Assembly (NCBI RefSeq): GCF_023703465.1
Contig: NZ_JAMQGP010000004.1
Coordinates: 124,001 to 188,000 of the forward strand
Source of the DNA: Echinimonas agarilytica
Lineage (GTDB): Bacteria; Pseudomonadota; Gammaproteobacteria; Enterobacterales; Neiellaceae
Direction of reading: 5' to 3'
DNA length: 64,000 bases
Shown here in pieces: positions 1 through 8,245 of the stretch. Position numbers and translations under genes: made by a program. Position 1 is the stretch's first letter. The number at the start of each line of letters is the position of its first letter. Under the pieces are notes generated by a model. The model was not told the origin of the DNA and made no database searches. It worked only from the letters and a program-made list of their open reading frames with translations.

Positions 1-420
1 GCCATACACTTCATCAGTTGAAACATGATGGAACTTGTGCCCTTCTTTCACCGTTTCACCATCTAACCAGACCGTTTTAGCTGCTTTTAATAATGCATAA
101 GTGCCAAGTATATTGGTTTCAATAAAAGCATCAGGCCCGGTAATAGAACGATCAACATGAGATTCCGCAGCAAAGTGCACCAAAGTATCAATATCGTGTT
201 CAACCAGCAGCTGCTCCACAGCCTTTGTATTACAAATATCACCTTGCACAAATACAAGGTTTGCATTGTTCAAAACAGGTTCAAGGTTCGCTTTATTCCC
301 TGCATAGGTTAGCGCATCTAATACCACCACTTTATCGTTAGGGTATTGCTCTAACCAATAATGCACAAAATTAGCGCCAATGAACCCGGCACCACCTGTT
401 ACCAACAAACTCTTACTCAT
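1..420 (-). CDS. rfbB: dTDP-glucose 4,6-dehydratase RfbB/RmlB, 5' part only (cut by window edge)
   Basis: The first 140 codons are present, starting at ATG 420, and the gene runs off the left edge. The enzyme converts dTDP-glucose to dTDP-4-keto-6-deoxyglucose with bound NAD in the cytoplasm. The N-terminus has a Rossmann nucleotide-binding motif (TGGAGFIG, residues 8-15). It continues with family features such as HFAAESHVDRS and STDEVYG (about residues 134-140). The catalytic YxxxK lies outside the window. It follows rfbA by 80 bp in the same direction. Together they would feed the ketoisomerase, aminotransferase and formyltransferase at the other end of the locus. Confidence 0.95.
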   Translation of the reverse strand, partial: MSKSLLVTGGAGFIGANFVHYWLEQYPNDKVVVLDALTYAGNKANLEPVLNNANLVFVQGDICNTKAVEQLLVEHDIDTLVHFAAESHVDRSITGPDAFIETNILGTYALLKAAKTVWLDGETVKEGHKFHHVSTDEVYG

Positions 421-500
421 AACGAATCCAACAATTTAATCAATAGAGCCATGGGGCTTTATCTAATAGGGTTCTACAGTTTTAACGGGCTAACTCTTTA

Positions 501-1379
501 TTAAAAGACACGCCGCTCAAGTAATGAGAGCAGATACTCGCCATAGCCACTCTTGCGCAAAGGTTCGGCAATCTCTCTCAGCTTGACCTCGCTGATCCAA
601 CCGTTACGAAAGGCAACCTCTTCAGGGCAGTTCACTTTTAACCCCTGACGCTTATCAACCGTGGCAATAAACTGAGCCGCCGCTAACAAATCGTCATGGG
701 TTCCGGTATCTAACCATGCGGTCCCCCGCCCCATCACTTCAACATTTAACTCATCAAGCTCAAGGTAACGCTCAATCAAGTCAGTTATTTCAAGTTCGCC
801 ACGAGCGGACGGCTTCACCTCTTTAGCAAACTGCACAACGCGTTTATCAAAAAAGTAGATACCAGGCACGGCATAGTTAGACTTAGGAACAGAGGGCTTT
901 TCTTCAATAGAAACTGCCTTACCAGACGCATCAAATTCAACAACTCCATACGCCTTAGGGTTAGCAACATGATAACCAAAAACCGTTCCACCTTCGGGCT
1001 GAGCAGCCGCTCGTTTTAAAGAAGCGGGCAAATCATGTCCGTAGAATAAGTTGTCACCCAGCACCAGAGCAGCAGCAGAGCCATCTAAAAACTCTTCGGC
1101 CAGAATAAAAGCCTGCGCAAGCCCGTCGGGTGAAGGTTGAACACAATAAGATAAAGAGACACCAAACTGCTGCCCATCTCCAAGCAGTTCTTCAAACCTA
1201 TGAATTTCAGTAGGCGTTGAAATAACAAGAATCTCGCGTATCCCAGCTTGCATTAGTGTGGCAAGAGGGTAGTAGATCATTGGCTTATCATAAACCGGCA
1301 TCAGCTGTTTACTAACAACCTTAGTTAGCGGGTAGAGACGTGTTCCGCTCCCTCCAGCTAGTATAATTCCTTTTGTCAT
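501..1379 (-). CDS. rfbA: glucose-1-phosphate thymidylyltransferase RfbA/RmlA
   Basis: This enzyme joins dTTP and glucose-1-phosphate to give dTDP-glucose, the first step of dTDP-deoxysugar synthesis. The 292-aa length is normal for the family. The nucleotidyltransferase signature ([11 protein letters not shown] from residue 9, with Lys24 following) and the sugar-site region ([11 protein letters not shown]) are both present. The C-terminus carries the usual helical extension of the tetrameric enzymes ([12 protein letters not shown]). It sits last but one in the polysaccharide operon, directly before rfbB. Placing rfbA before rfbB at the operon's 3' end is less usual than rfbBDAC, and rfbC/rfbD are not in view. 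Confidence 0.97.
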   Translation of the reverse strand: MTKGIILAGGSGTRLYPLTKVVSKQLMPVYDKPMIYYPLATLMQAGIREILVISTPTEIHRFEELLGDGQQFGVSLSYCVQPSPDGLAQAFILAEEFLDGSAAALVLGDNLFYGHDLPASLKRAAAQPEGGTVFGYHVANPKAYGVVEFDASGKAVSIEEKPSVPKSNYAVPGIYFFDKRVVQFAKEVKPSARGELEITDLIERYLELDELNVEVMGRGTAWLDTGTHDDLLAAAQFIATVDKRQGLKVNCPEEVAFRNGWISEVKLREIAEPLRKSGYGEYLLSLLERRVF

Positions 1380-1423
1380 TTATTCCTCAGAAACATGTAA
1401 TACATAAACAATTCCCACCAATA

Positions 1424-2080
1424 CTAAACTTGCCACTCAACATCGCGACGAACGATGTTTGCGGGATTACCTACAACTAAACAATTGGTCTCTTGAAACT
1501 TCTTACTAACGACCGAGCTTGAGCCAACAATGGTCATGTACGGCAGTTCGGTCCCCTTTAACAACACAGTATTACAGCCAATCCAACAATTATCTCCGAT
1601 AGTGATAGGCTTTGGACAATTAGTTTGCCTAGAATCACCTACTGTATAAATTTTATGGAAGTCCGTATCCATGATCAATACGTCCCAGGATATTAATACG
1701 TTACTTCCGATTGAGACCGACTTTGACGAAACAATTGAACTTTCAGCAGTAATGTTCAAGTTATCACCAACAATTAGCTTTCCATCTATTGATAACTTTG
1801 AGCCATGACCGAATTTAGCAGAACCTAAAAATACAACATCACCTGTAACATTCCATATGGTTCTAGACACCTTTTTGTCGAAGATACTACAGTCACCAAA
1901 CCCCAACGTTATTCGCTTTGTGAAGTCAGAGGGCAATGAAACTGAACCCTTCACGGTTTTCAACCAAACACGGTGAGATAAAATCACTGGGAATTTTATA
2001 GCTGTAGCAAAAGAAAAATAGTAGAAATTAAAAAATAACGACTTTGGAAGTCCTAATAAAACGTAATAGATTTTCTTCAT
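1424..2080 (-). CDS. hexapeptide-repeat (left-handed beta-helix) acyltransferase
   Basis: A 218-aa protein of the LbH O-acetyltransferase type. The C-terminal half shows the imperfect hexapeptide pattern (IGDNCWIGCNTVLLKG, then VVGSSSVVSKKF and VVGNPANIVRR). This matches the acceptor-side region and terminal coil of WcaF/WbbJ-like sugar acetyltransferases. The likely job is to transfer an acetyl group from acetyl-CoA to a sugar of the surface polysaccharide. The N-terminal about 45 residues are aromatic-rich and may bind membrane. It lies between a GT2 gene and rfbA. The acceptor sugar cannot be read from sequence. Confidence 0.82.
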   Translation of the reverse strand: MKKIYYVLLGLPKSLFFNFYYFSFATAIKFPVILSHRVWLKTVKGSVSLPSDFTKRITLGFGDCSIFDKKVSRTIWNVTGDVVFLGSAKFGHGSKLSIDGKLIVGDNLNITAESSIVSSKSVSIGSNVLISWDVLIMDTDFHKIYTVGDSRQTNCPKPITIGDNCWIGCNTVLLKGTELPYMTIVGSSSVVSKKFQETNCLVVGNPANIVRRDVEWQV

Positions 2081-2095
2081 ACTAACACCCTGTAT

Positions 2096-2890
2096 TCACG
2101 ATTTTTTTCGGCGAAAACGCTTAACCGATAGAAATGTTATTGCACTTGTTAAATGCCACCAAAAATGTCGAGAAAGTATTTTTTTATTTGCATGAGCAGC
2201 CAAGTGCAGAGCTTTATAACCAGGAAAGAATGTAACGGGGATATTGAAATCCCTCCGAGCTCTGTAGCAAATATCAACGTCTTCACAGTACATAAAGTAG
2301 CGCGTATCGAACCCTCTCAGAAGCTCATAAATTTCGACGCTAAATAGCAAAAATGAGCCAGCGGCCCAATCAACATGGGTTACGTCATCTATTTTATCTT
2401 TATCGTAAATAGTTCTATTTCTAAAACCTAAAAATGAACTCATAAAATCAAACAACGAGGGGAATCTTCGAATGGAATTATCATAATGTGTAAAACTTTG
2501 ATCTCGAAATAGGTTCACAGTTGATATTCCAGAGCCCCGTGTTACCACATCACTTATAAATAATCGAAGCTCACTACTGTCAACCTTAACATCTGGATTG
2601 AGAATCAAGAACAAATCTTGATTACGCATACCAAGAGTACGAGCGTGGGCGAAAGCTAGATTATTGTTGTGGCCGAAGCCAAGAGGCTTGTGATTATACA
2701 GGTAATCAACGTTATTATCTTTGGACCAATCACACAGCCGTTTTTCCCGTATGTTGTCTATTACAATAACCACAAACTGAGGTTTCGACAAATGCTCTAA
2801 GCAGCACATCTCTTCAATAATTTTTCCATGTCCATGAGATACAACTGCAACATATACCACTTCCGAAAAGGTATTTTTTTTAACTGACAT
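2096..2890 (-). CDS. GT2-family glycosyltransferase, WbbL/rhamnosyltransferase-like
   Basis: A GT-A fold transferase of about 264 aa. It has the N-terminal VAVVSHGHG strand, a DXD-equivalent LNPDV motif after the nucleotide-binding half, and the acceptor-side block WAAGSFLLFS...GFDTRYFMYCEDVDICYRARR. That block is typical of rhamnosyltransferase-like GT2 enzymes. A TTG at 2899 extends the frame, but the ATG at 2890, five bases past the preceding gene's stop, is the better start. It adds one sugar to a lipid-linked repeat unit at the cytoplasmic membrane face. Donor and linkage are not readable, although dTDP sugars are made by this locus. Confidence 0.85.
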   Translation of the reverse strand: MSVKKNTFSEVVYVAVVSHGHGKIIEEMCCLEHLSKPQFVVIVIDNIREKRLCDWSKDNNVDYLYNHKPLGFGHNNNLAFAHARTLGMRNQDLFLILNPDVKVDSSELRLFISDVVTRGSGISTVNLFRDQSFTHYDNSIRRFPSLFDFMSSFLGFRNRTIYDKDKIDDVTHVDWAAGSFLLFSVEIYELLRGFDTRYFMYCEDVDICYRARRDFNIPVTFFPGYKALHLAAHANKKILSRHFWWHLTSAITFLSVKRFRRKKS

Positions 2891-2895
2891 AGAAT

Positions 2896-4080
2896 TCAAC
2901 GCTCAAGTTCTGTGTATATAGCATAGACTTCGTTAGATACCTCATGCCAATCGAACTTATCTAGTTTAATTTGGGTTTTTTTATAGTTAGCAGTCATCAT
3001 CGAGTCTACCAGTTCTGATAGTGGCTCCAGATTATCAAAGTCATCGTCAAGTAACACGCCCAAGTTAGGCTCAGAACTAAACAGCTTCGCGAAATCGCTG
3101 ACCCCTTTATTAGTGATTACTTTAATTCCTGAGGCTACATACTCTCCAAATTTAACAGGGCAGCTTACTGACGTTAAAAGGCCGGGTTCTCTCAAACAAA
3201 ATCCGATGTGACATTTTTGATAAACTGCGGGCATATCTTCAAATGCGACCTGTTCAATAGAATAGGAAGAAATTGGCAACCCAACCTTTCGAGCAATAGC
3301 ATCAAACTTGTCAGTGTCCTTGGTACAAATATAAAGGTGAATATTAGATGAATATTTAAGATACAAGTACTTAAACAATTCCAGCGTTTGATGAGGTAAA
3401 TGCCATCCCAAGCAGGAGCCACTGTATATGAAATTCACACAGCGATCATCAACGGCCTTTCCTTCGGGATTATATAAATTTAAATTTGTAGGGTTGCTTA
3501 TATTAAACACATCAGATACATTCTTACCAAACTCACTAACCACATAATTAGTAAAATTATCGGAGACAGTGAAAACTTTGGATGCTTTATCAACCAACAT
3601 TCTTTCTGCTTTTTTAAGAAGCCAAAACTTAAACGAGCTAGTATGAATTTTTCCGACGCTTACTGTTTCTTCTGGCAATATACCACGCATGTCAAATATA
3701 TATGGCTTACGACGAAAAAAGCTTAAAACAAGTGCGATACAGGCCGCCCCATAACTCCTAGCATGGATCACATCATAATCCTTTCTTTTCAGCAACTTAA
3801 ACATTGTAGGCACTATATCGAGCACGAAAGTGAAAACCGACTGGCTGTCGCGAAGCCCCTTTTTGAACTCGAGAGTATCTGTAAAATGGCCAATTTTATT
3901 TTCCGTGGAAATCCGATTCTTAATGTAAATACTACTGTCTTGCTCCCCCTCTTTCAGAGTAGAAGTAAGAATATACTTCACACCAAACCGATCATGTAGA
4001 GTTTTAAGATTCTCGACTACTTGCGCCTGCAATATGCCTGTCGAAAATACATTTTCGTAAGTGAGGTATAAAACTTTCAT
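2896..4080 (-). CDS. GT-B (GT4-like) glycosyltransferase
   Basis: The 394-aa protein has a two-Rossmann layout. The N-terminal half carries YDVIHARSYG and KPYIFDMRG. The C-terminal half has an FIYSGSCLGWH strand and a donor-site block SCPVKFGEYVASGIKVI, the counterpart of the GT4 EX7E region. Its ATG overlaps the previous gene's TGA (ATGA), which suggests translational coupling. It is probably one of the enzymes that assemble the polysaccharide repeat on undecaprenyl phosphate. Donor specificity is unknown. Codon and base composition match its A+T-rich neighbours. Confidence 0.83.
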   Translation of the reverse strand: MKVLYLTYENVFSTGILQAQVVENLKTLHDRFGVKYILTSTLKEGEQDSSIYIKNRISTENKIGHFTDTLEFKKGLRDSQSVFTFVLDIVPTMFKLLKRKDYDVIHARSYGAACIALVLSFFRRKPYIFDMRGILPEETVSVGKIHTSSFKFWLLKKAERMLVDKASKVFTVSDNFTNYVVSEFGKNVSDVFNISNPTNLNLYNPEGKAVDDRCVNFIYSGSCLGWHLPHQTLELFKYLYLKYSSNIHLYICTKDTDKFDAIARKVGLPISSYSIEQVAFEDMPAVYQKCHIGFCLREPGLLTSVSCPVKFGEYVASGIKVITNKGVSDFAKLFSSEPNLGVLLDDDFDNLEPLSELVDSMMTANYKKTQIKLDKFDWHEVSNEVYAIYTELER

Positions 4081-4949
4081 AGACCGCCCATTGGATAATT
4101 AAATTTTTTCAAATCAGATTTCAACATGTTAGATAAGCGGATATTGCTAGCTGCATAAGAATCGTGAATTCTCTTGAGTTGATTGTCAGTATATTCAACA
4201 TGTGCTGGCTGTCCAATTTTTCTAATAAAATTCTTTAAAAAGAGAAGCAAGCTTCCCGGAAGAAGTGAGTTAATATTGACGAACCGGCCTAAAGAGCTTT
4301 CGTAGATTTTCTTAACAAACAAATAGAGGGTTGATTTGGGGTGATTCGTATGTTTACCCGACACCAAAGAAAGTACCTCGTCTTTGTCCAAACCAATAGT
4401 TTCCGAAATCTCTGCGTAGAATACATTAGGATCGAACTTCAACAATTCGAAAGGAATGACTTTCACTGACTGGACTCCAAAAACCTCCTGATACTTATAC
4501 ACTATCTCATCATAATTAAGAGCACCTGACTTATACAATATCGAATCACTGAAGTTAGCAATAAATTCGGAAAACGACACACTAGAATGCTCAAAACCAG
4601 CATTAAACCAAGACTTAACAAAATCTAGCTGATTGCGGATTACAATTATTATTTTAGCATCAGGATAAAGCTTGCCTAGATCAGTAGCGACAGAAAACAG
4701 GCTAGTCGCCACTTTTGGGTGCGTGTAGTCTTCATTTGAAATTAAAAGAGTATCCTTCTCTTGTGATAACAAATTAGTATTTAAAACACCTTCGTCATTT
4801 TCAAATATAAAATCATTTAAAGCATCGAATTGCGTAGATTCAACTTCCTTACCCCAATATTCTATTCCTTGCAGCCGACTAAACAGATACCGCTGAAGAG
4901 TTGTAGTTCCAGTTTTCGGAAATCCAACATGCACAATAACATTTCTCAT
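4077..4949 (-). CDS. PAPS-dependent sulfotransferase family protein
   Basis: The 290-aa protein opens with a 5'-phosphosulfate P-loop (VGFPKTGTTTLQ, about residues 8-19). It then has a 3'-phosphate-binding strand with the conserved Arg and a following Ser (IIIVIRNQLDFVKSWF, near residue 105). These are the two hallmarks of carbohydrate sulfotransferases using PAPS. It is embedded between the Wzy-like polymerase (its ATG directly follows that gene's TAA) and a GT4-like gene. Sulfation of a surface-polysaccharide sugar is therefore the simplest inference. Sulfated O-chains are uncommon and mainly reported from marine bacteria. A capsule or exopolysaccharide target is also possible. Confidence 0.8.
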   Translation of the reverse strand: MRNVIVHVGFPKTGTTTLQRYLFSRLQGIEYWGKEVESTQFDALNDFIFENDEGVLNTNLLSQEKDTLLISNEDYTHPKVATSLFSVATDLGKLYPDAKIIIVIRNQLDFVKSWFNAGFEHSSVSFSEFIANFSDSILYKSGALNYDEIVYKYQEVFGVQSVKVIPFELLKFDPNVFYAEISETIGLDKDEVLSLVSGKHTNHPKSTLYLFVKKIYESSLGRFVNINSLLPGSLLLFLKNFIRKIGQPAHVEYTDNQLKRIHDSYAASNIRLSNMLKSDLKKFNYPMGGL

Positions 4950-6254
4950 TTACAAACCCAATCTTTTAAAGTTACAACTCTTCTCACAACAAAACTTAGA
5001 AACAAGTAAAGACGCCAGCGTCGAATATATTATAAACGTCGGAGTGGGATCGCTGACAAATAAATAACCAAAAAGAAAAAACACTAAACTAAGTAAGCAG
5101 TTTTTCTGAGAAAACGAACGTTGAGATGACAATATATTCCTAATTGCATTGACAAAAACAAACACAGTGAACATTAAGCCAAAAACCCCAAAAACCAAAC
5201 CAATTTGAATTATAATATTCTTAGGAGAATATATAGAATTAAAAGCATTAGGTAAACCCAGCATATAATCCAACTCCGAGTTACTCCCCCAGAATATGGC
5301 CAAGGCGGATTCAATGTATTCTTTATAATATAGCGGGTAGGATTTGCCGAAGCCAAGAGGATACGAAAGAATCATTTCAAGGCCCGCCACACCTAAAACC
5401 AAGCGACTTAGTGCACTGGAACCTGACTCATAGTTGGCAAACGTCATAGAGAAAGCATAATTGAAATAGTTAGAGTTAATAACCAGAAATAAGCATGGGA
5501 GAAGTACAAGGCCGATTTTGAAGAAAGAGCCCAACCTTTTCAAGGTACTCTTGTTTGATGCAAGCACTAAAAAAAGTGAACTAAGAACAAATGATAGGGG
5601 AATTAGGAATATAGATGATTTAGATTTCACTTCAAATAGAAGATATGCAAATACACAGCACATAAAAAATGACGAATAGGAGCCAAGTTTACTTCTAGAC
5701 ACAAAAATTGAAATGACGCAAAAGTAGAACAGAATCGCAATTCGAAAAGAGGATACAGACGGTTCCTTGTCCAATAAAGGCAAGCGCCCAAAAAACTCTT
5801 TAGATTCTACGACGTTATAAAACCCAGAATAAGGCAAAATGGATGAAACAGTCAACAGCCCTATTAATAATGTAATCGAGTGGCAACTCAAAACCAAGCT
5901 CAAAAAAACATTGACATTTAGATTTCTGAATATGAATGTTAAAGAAACAAATAAAATTAAGTATGAAAAAAAATAGTAGAGAACTATTAAAATGGTTGAA
6001 ACAGAAAACGTATTACCAAAAGAAATGGTAGAGCAAAGAAAACCTACGACAGTCAAAATAGCTCCGTAAGCAAATAGAGTTATTATGCTGGCGATTTTTT
6101 TCCCTATTCGCATATCTAAAACATTGGAATGATACATCACGAACAAAGTAAATATCACTAGGCACAGTATATGCGTATACCTGCCTGGCACAGCCAAATT
6201 AGTAAACTGGATGCTAAATAAAATCAGCGCATACAAGTAGGTAACTTTTAACAT
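4950..6254 (-). CDS. Wzy-like O-antigen/polysaccharide polymerase (multi-pass membrane protein)
   Basis: A 434-aa, very hydrophobic protein with about ten to twelve predicted membrane spans. It has a large extracytoplasmic loop after the middle (about residues 265-345, containing SSALSRLVLGVAGLEMI and SYPLGFGKSYPL). The S-x-R-x(4-8)-G and PLGxG pattern in that loop is often seen in O-antigen polymerase/ligase-like proteins. Position in a cluster with a Wzx flippase and several transferases supports a Wzy role, joining flipped repeat units in the periplasm. Primary sequence conservation in Wzy is low, so the call depends on topology and context. Confidence 0.75.
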   Translation of the reverse strand: MLKVTYLYALILFSIQFTNLAVPGRYTHILCLVIFTLFVMYHSNVLDMRIGKKIASIITLFAYGAILTVVGFLCSTISFGNTFSVSTILIVLYYFFSYLILFVSLTFIFRNLNVNVFLSLVLSCHSITLLIGLLTVSSILPYSGFYNVVESKEFFGRLPLLDKEPSVSSFRIAILFYFCVISIFVSRSKLGSYSSFFMCCVFAYLLFEVKSKSSIFLIPLSFVLSSLFLVLASNKSTLKRLGSFFKIGLVLLPCLFLVINSNYFNYAFSMTFANYESGSSALSRLVLGVAGLEMILSYPLGFGKSYPLYYKEYIESALAIFWGSNSELDYMLGLPNAFNSIYSPKNIIIQIGLVFGVFGLMFTVFVFVNAIRNILSSQRSFSQKNCLLSLVFFLFGYLFVSDPTPTFIIYSTLASLLVSKFCCEKSCNFKRLGL

Positions 6255-8245
6255 TGTAAAATCAAACTTTCCAATGTTAAATGTCGAGAAGTGCGATATC
6301 CATTTCTGAAATCATGAAGAATGTAAGCCTCCCCCTCAAGGGTAATAACTCGTTTACTAAACATATAACCCAAGTGTTCAGTAGCCGAAGTCTTGTATTT
6401 ACCATACCCATCGAGATTATAGATGCCAATCAAAAAGTCCATATCGGCAATGGATTGAAAAAATGCCTTAAAGGGAATATGCGACGTGTTATAGTTAACA
6501 AAATCATCTAGACCTACCGCGTGAATTTTCGAACGGAACTGTTCCCACTCTTTTCCACTACACTTCCCTATCAAATTAATCTCCACCTTATCAGAAATTA
6601 ACTTATCTTTATCGAGATTTAAAATAAATTCGTAGTTTCGCTTTTTTTGTGAAAATGCGCCCAAAACCCCAAATTTAACACTATTACTTTTAGGTGAACG
6701 GCTTCGAGATACTATATTTTCTTTCTGGGCCAGAAATTTAGTATTGACAGACCTAGAACTAAGCCAACCTCTCATACGTTCACTTAAAACGAATATATTA
6801 CCTGCTTTGCACAAGAATAGTCTTCCGAGAAGAATTCGGTATAAATACTTTTTAAATTTAACTGGCTTACCTATATCCGAAAAAGCATCTGCATTGTGCA
6901 TCGTAAATGAAATTTCACGGCCCATCATTAGAGCAGTTAAAGCAAAAATGGCTGCTTTAGGAGTTTCAAGTGTATTGAAGTAAAATATATTATCTCTCGC
7001 AAATATAACCTGATACAAGCAAACCAAATACGATAGCTTTGACACACTAACATTTTCTCTAAAAGGAAAGTCTGACTGTATATTTTTTTCTGTTGTGTAG
7101 ACCACTGTATCTTTATCACTGACAAAGTCAGAGTATTGATTAATTATTTCCAAGTGGTAATTGTTAACCTCAATAACAACCACTCTATTGGAGTTAATTG
7201 AAAAAGATGTCGAGTCTAATGTTTTACCGAAGTTACCTAACAAACCGTCTTTTAACGCCTTAATCAGAATAAAAAATCTTAACAACTTTTGAGAATCATA
7301 CAGTACTATACCGCCGAGCAAAGACATTAATTTAACAACCCTTTTGCTCAAGCCGGCAAAAAATTTATCTGGGAAGTGTTTTTTAAGAATCAGAAGGTAA
7401 TTTCGCGTATCATAATAATACCGAATAATGAAGCGATCCAATTCATTCCTAGTACTTTTCCGACCCAAGAAGGATTTAACTGTATTGTTATTGCTGGCAC
7501 CCCCTTTTTTGTGCCGAACGACCACTGATGAGAGGCAAGCCAGCTTGTATCCTTTTTTGATCGCAACCAAACACCAATCAACTTCTTCCCCCCACATAAA
7601 GAATCGCTCATCCATTAGCCCGATATTTTCAATTACTCTAGAATGCAATAGCATTGAAGCCCCGTAGATATACCCTTCCACACTTTGTATATCTGAGGTT
7701 GCGGGGGCTGTATTGTGAGCCCCAAAGCTACTCCACGAAAGACGGTCGGTGCCACCCATAGATTGAATTGCATGAGGCTCGGCCAAGTCGACAACCTTAG
7801 TTCCGAGCAATGTAGTACTCCAATTAATTTGAGATTCAAAAATACGCCTTACACAGCCTTTCTCTATAACGGTGTCGTTGTTCAAAATCCATACAATGTG
7901 GTCTTCACCACTATTCGATATTTTCCTAAGGGCTATATTATTAGCAGCAGAAAATCCAAGATTTTCCTTTGCCTTAACTAGACTAAATAATTTCAGCCTT
8001 GATGGATTATTCTCAAAATTATTTTGCTTGGAAAAATAAACTGAATCAGGTATGCCTTGAGCATTAAACTCAGTTACCCCCCATTTTTTGATTGCTTCAT
8101 AGGGAACCCAGTCAGGACTATTATCAACTACGATGACTTTTACATCATCGCTAAAACCAGAATCACCATATATACTTTTGACACAATTAATTGTGTCTTT
8201 GTAGTTTTTATAATTTATAACCACTACGACTATAGATTCTTTCAT
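6248..8245 (-). CDS. two-domain glycosyltransferase: N-terminal GT2 fused to C-terminal GT-B-like domain
   Basis: About 665 aa from the ATG at 8245, which overlaps the upstream gene's TGA as ATGA; an ATG at 8257 would add four residues. Residues 1-330 are a GT2 domain: VVVVINYKNYKDT, VIWILNNDTVIEKG as the DXD region, then YGASMLLHS...MDERFFMWGEEVDWC. From about 360 a second unrelated domain begins (RVVVIEVNNYH). It has GT-B/GT4 features: FNTLETPKAAIFAL, ISFTMHNAD, FVLSERMRGWL, a VKFGVLGAFSQKKRNYEF donor-domain start, and TSATEHLGYMFSKRVI near the end. One polypeptide may add two successive sugars. It overlaps the polymerase start by 7 bp. Confidence 0.78.
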   Translation of the reverse strand: MKESIVVVVINYKNYKDTINCVKSIYGDSGFSDDVKVIVVDNSPDWVPYEAIKKWGVTEFNAQGIPDSVYFSKQNNFENNPSRLKLFSLVKAKENLGFSAANNIALRKISNSGEDHIVWILNNDTVIEKGCVRRIFESQINWSTTLLGTKVVDLAEPHAIQSMGGTDRLSWSSFGAHNTAPATSDIQSVEGYIYGASMLLHSRVIENIGLMDERFFMWGEEVDWCLVAIKKGYKLACLSSVVVRHKKGGASNNNTVKSFLGRKSTRNELDRFIIRYYYDTRNYLLILKKHFPDKFFAGLSKRVVKLMSLLGGIVLYDSQKLLRFFILIKALKDGLLGNFGKTLDSTSFSINSNRVVVIEVNNYHLEIINQYSDFVSDKDTVVYTTEKNIQSDFPFRENVSVSKLSYLVCLYQVIFARDNIFYFNTLETPKAAIFALTALMMGREISFTMHNADAFSDIGKPVKFKKYLYRILLGRLFLCKAGNIFVLSERMRGWLSSRSVNTKFLAQKENIVSRSRSPKSNSVKFGVLGAFSQKKRNYEFILNLDKDKLISDKVEINLIGKCSGKEWEQFRSKIHAVGLDDFVNYNTSHIPFKAFFQSIADMDFLIGIYNLDGYGKYKTSATEHLGYMFSKRVITLEGEAYILHDFRNGYRTSRHLTLESLILQC

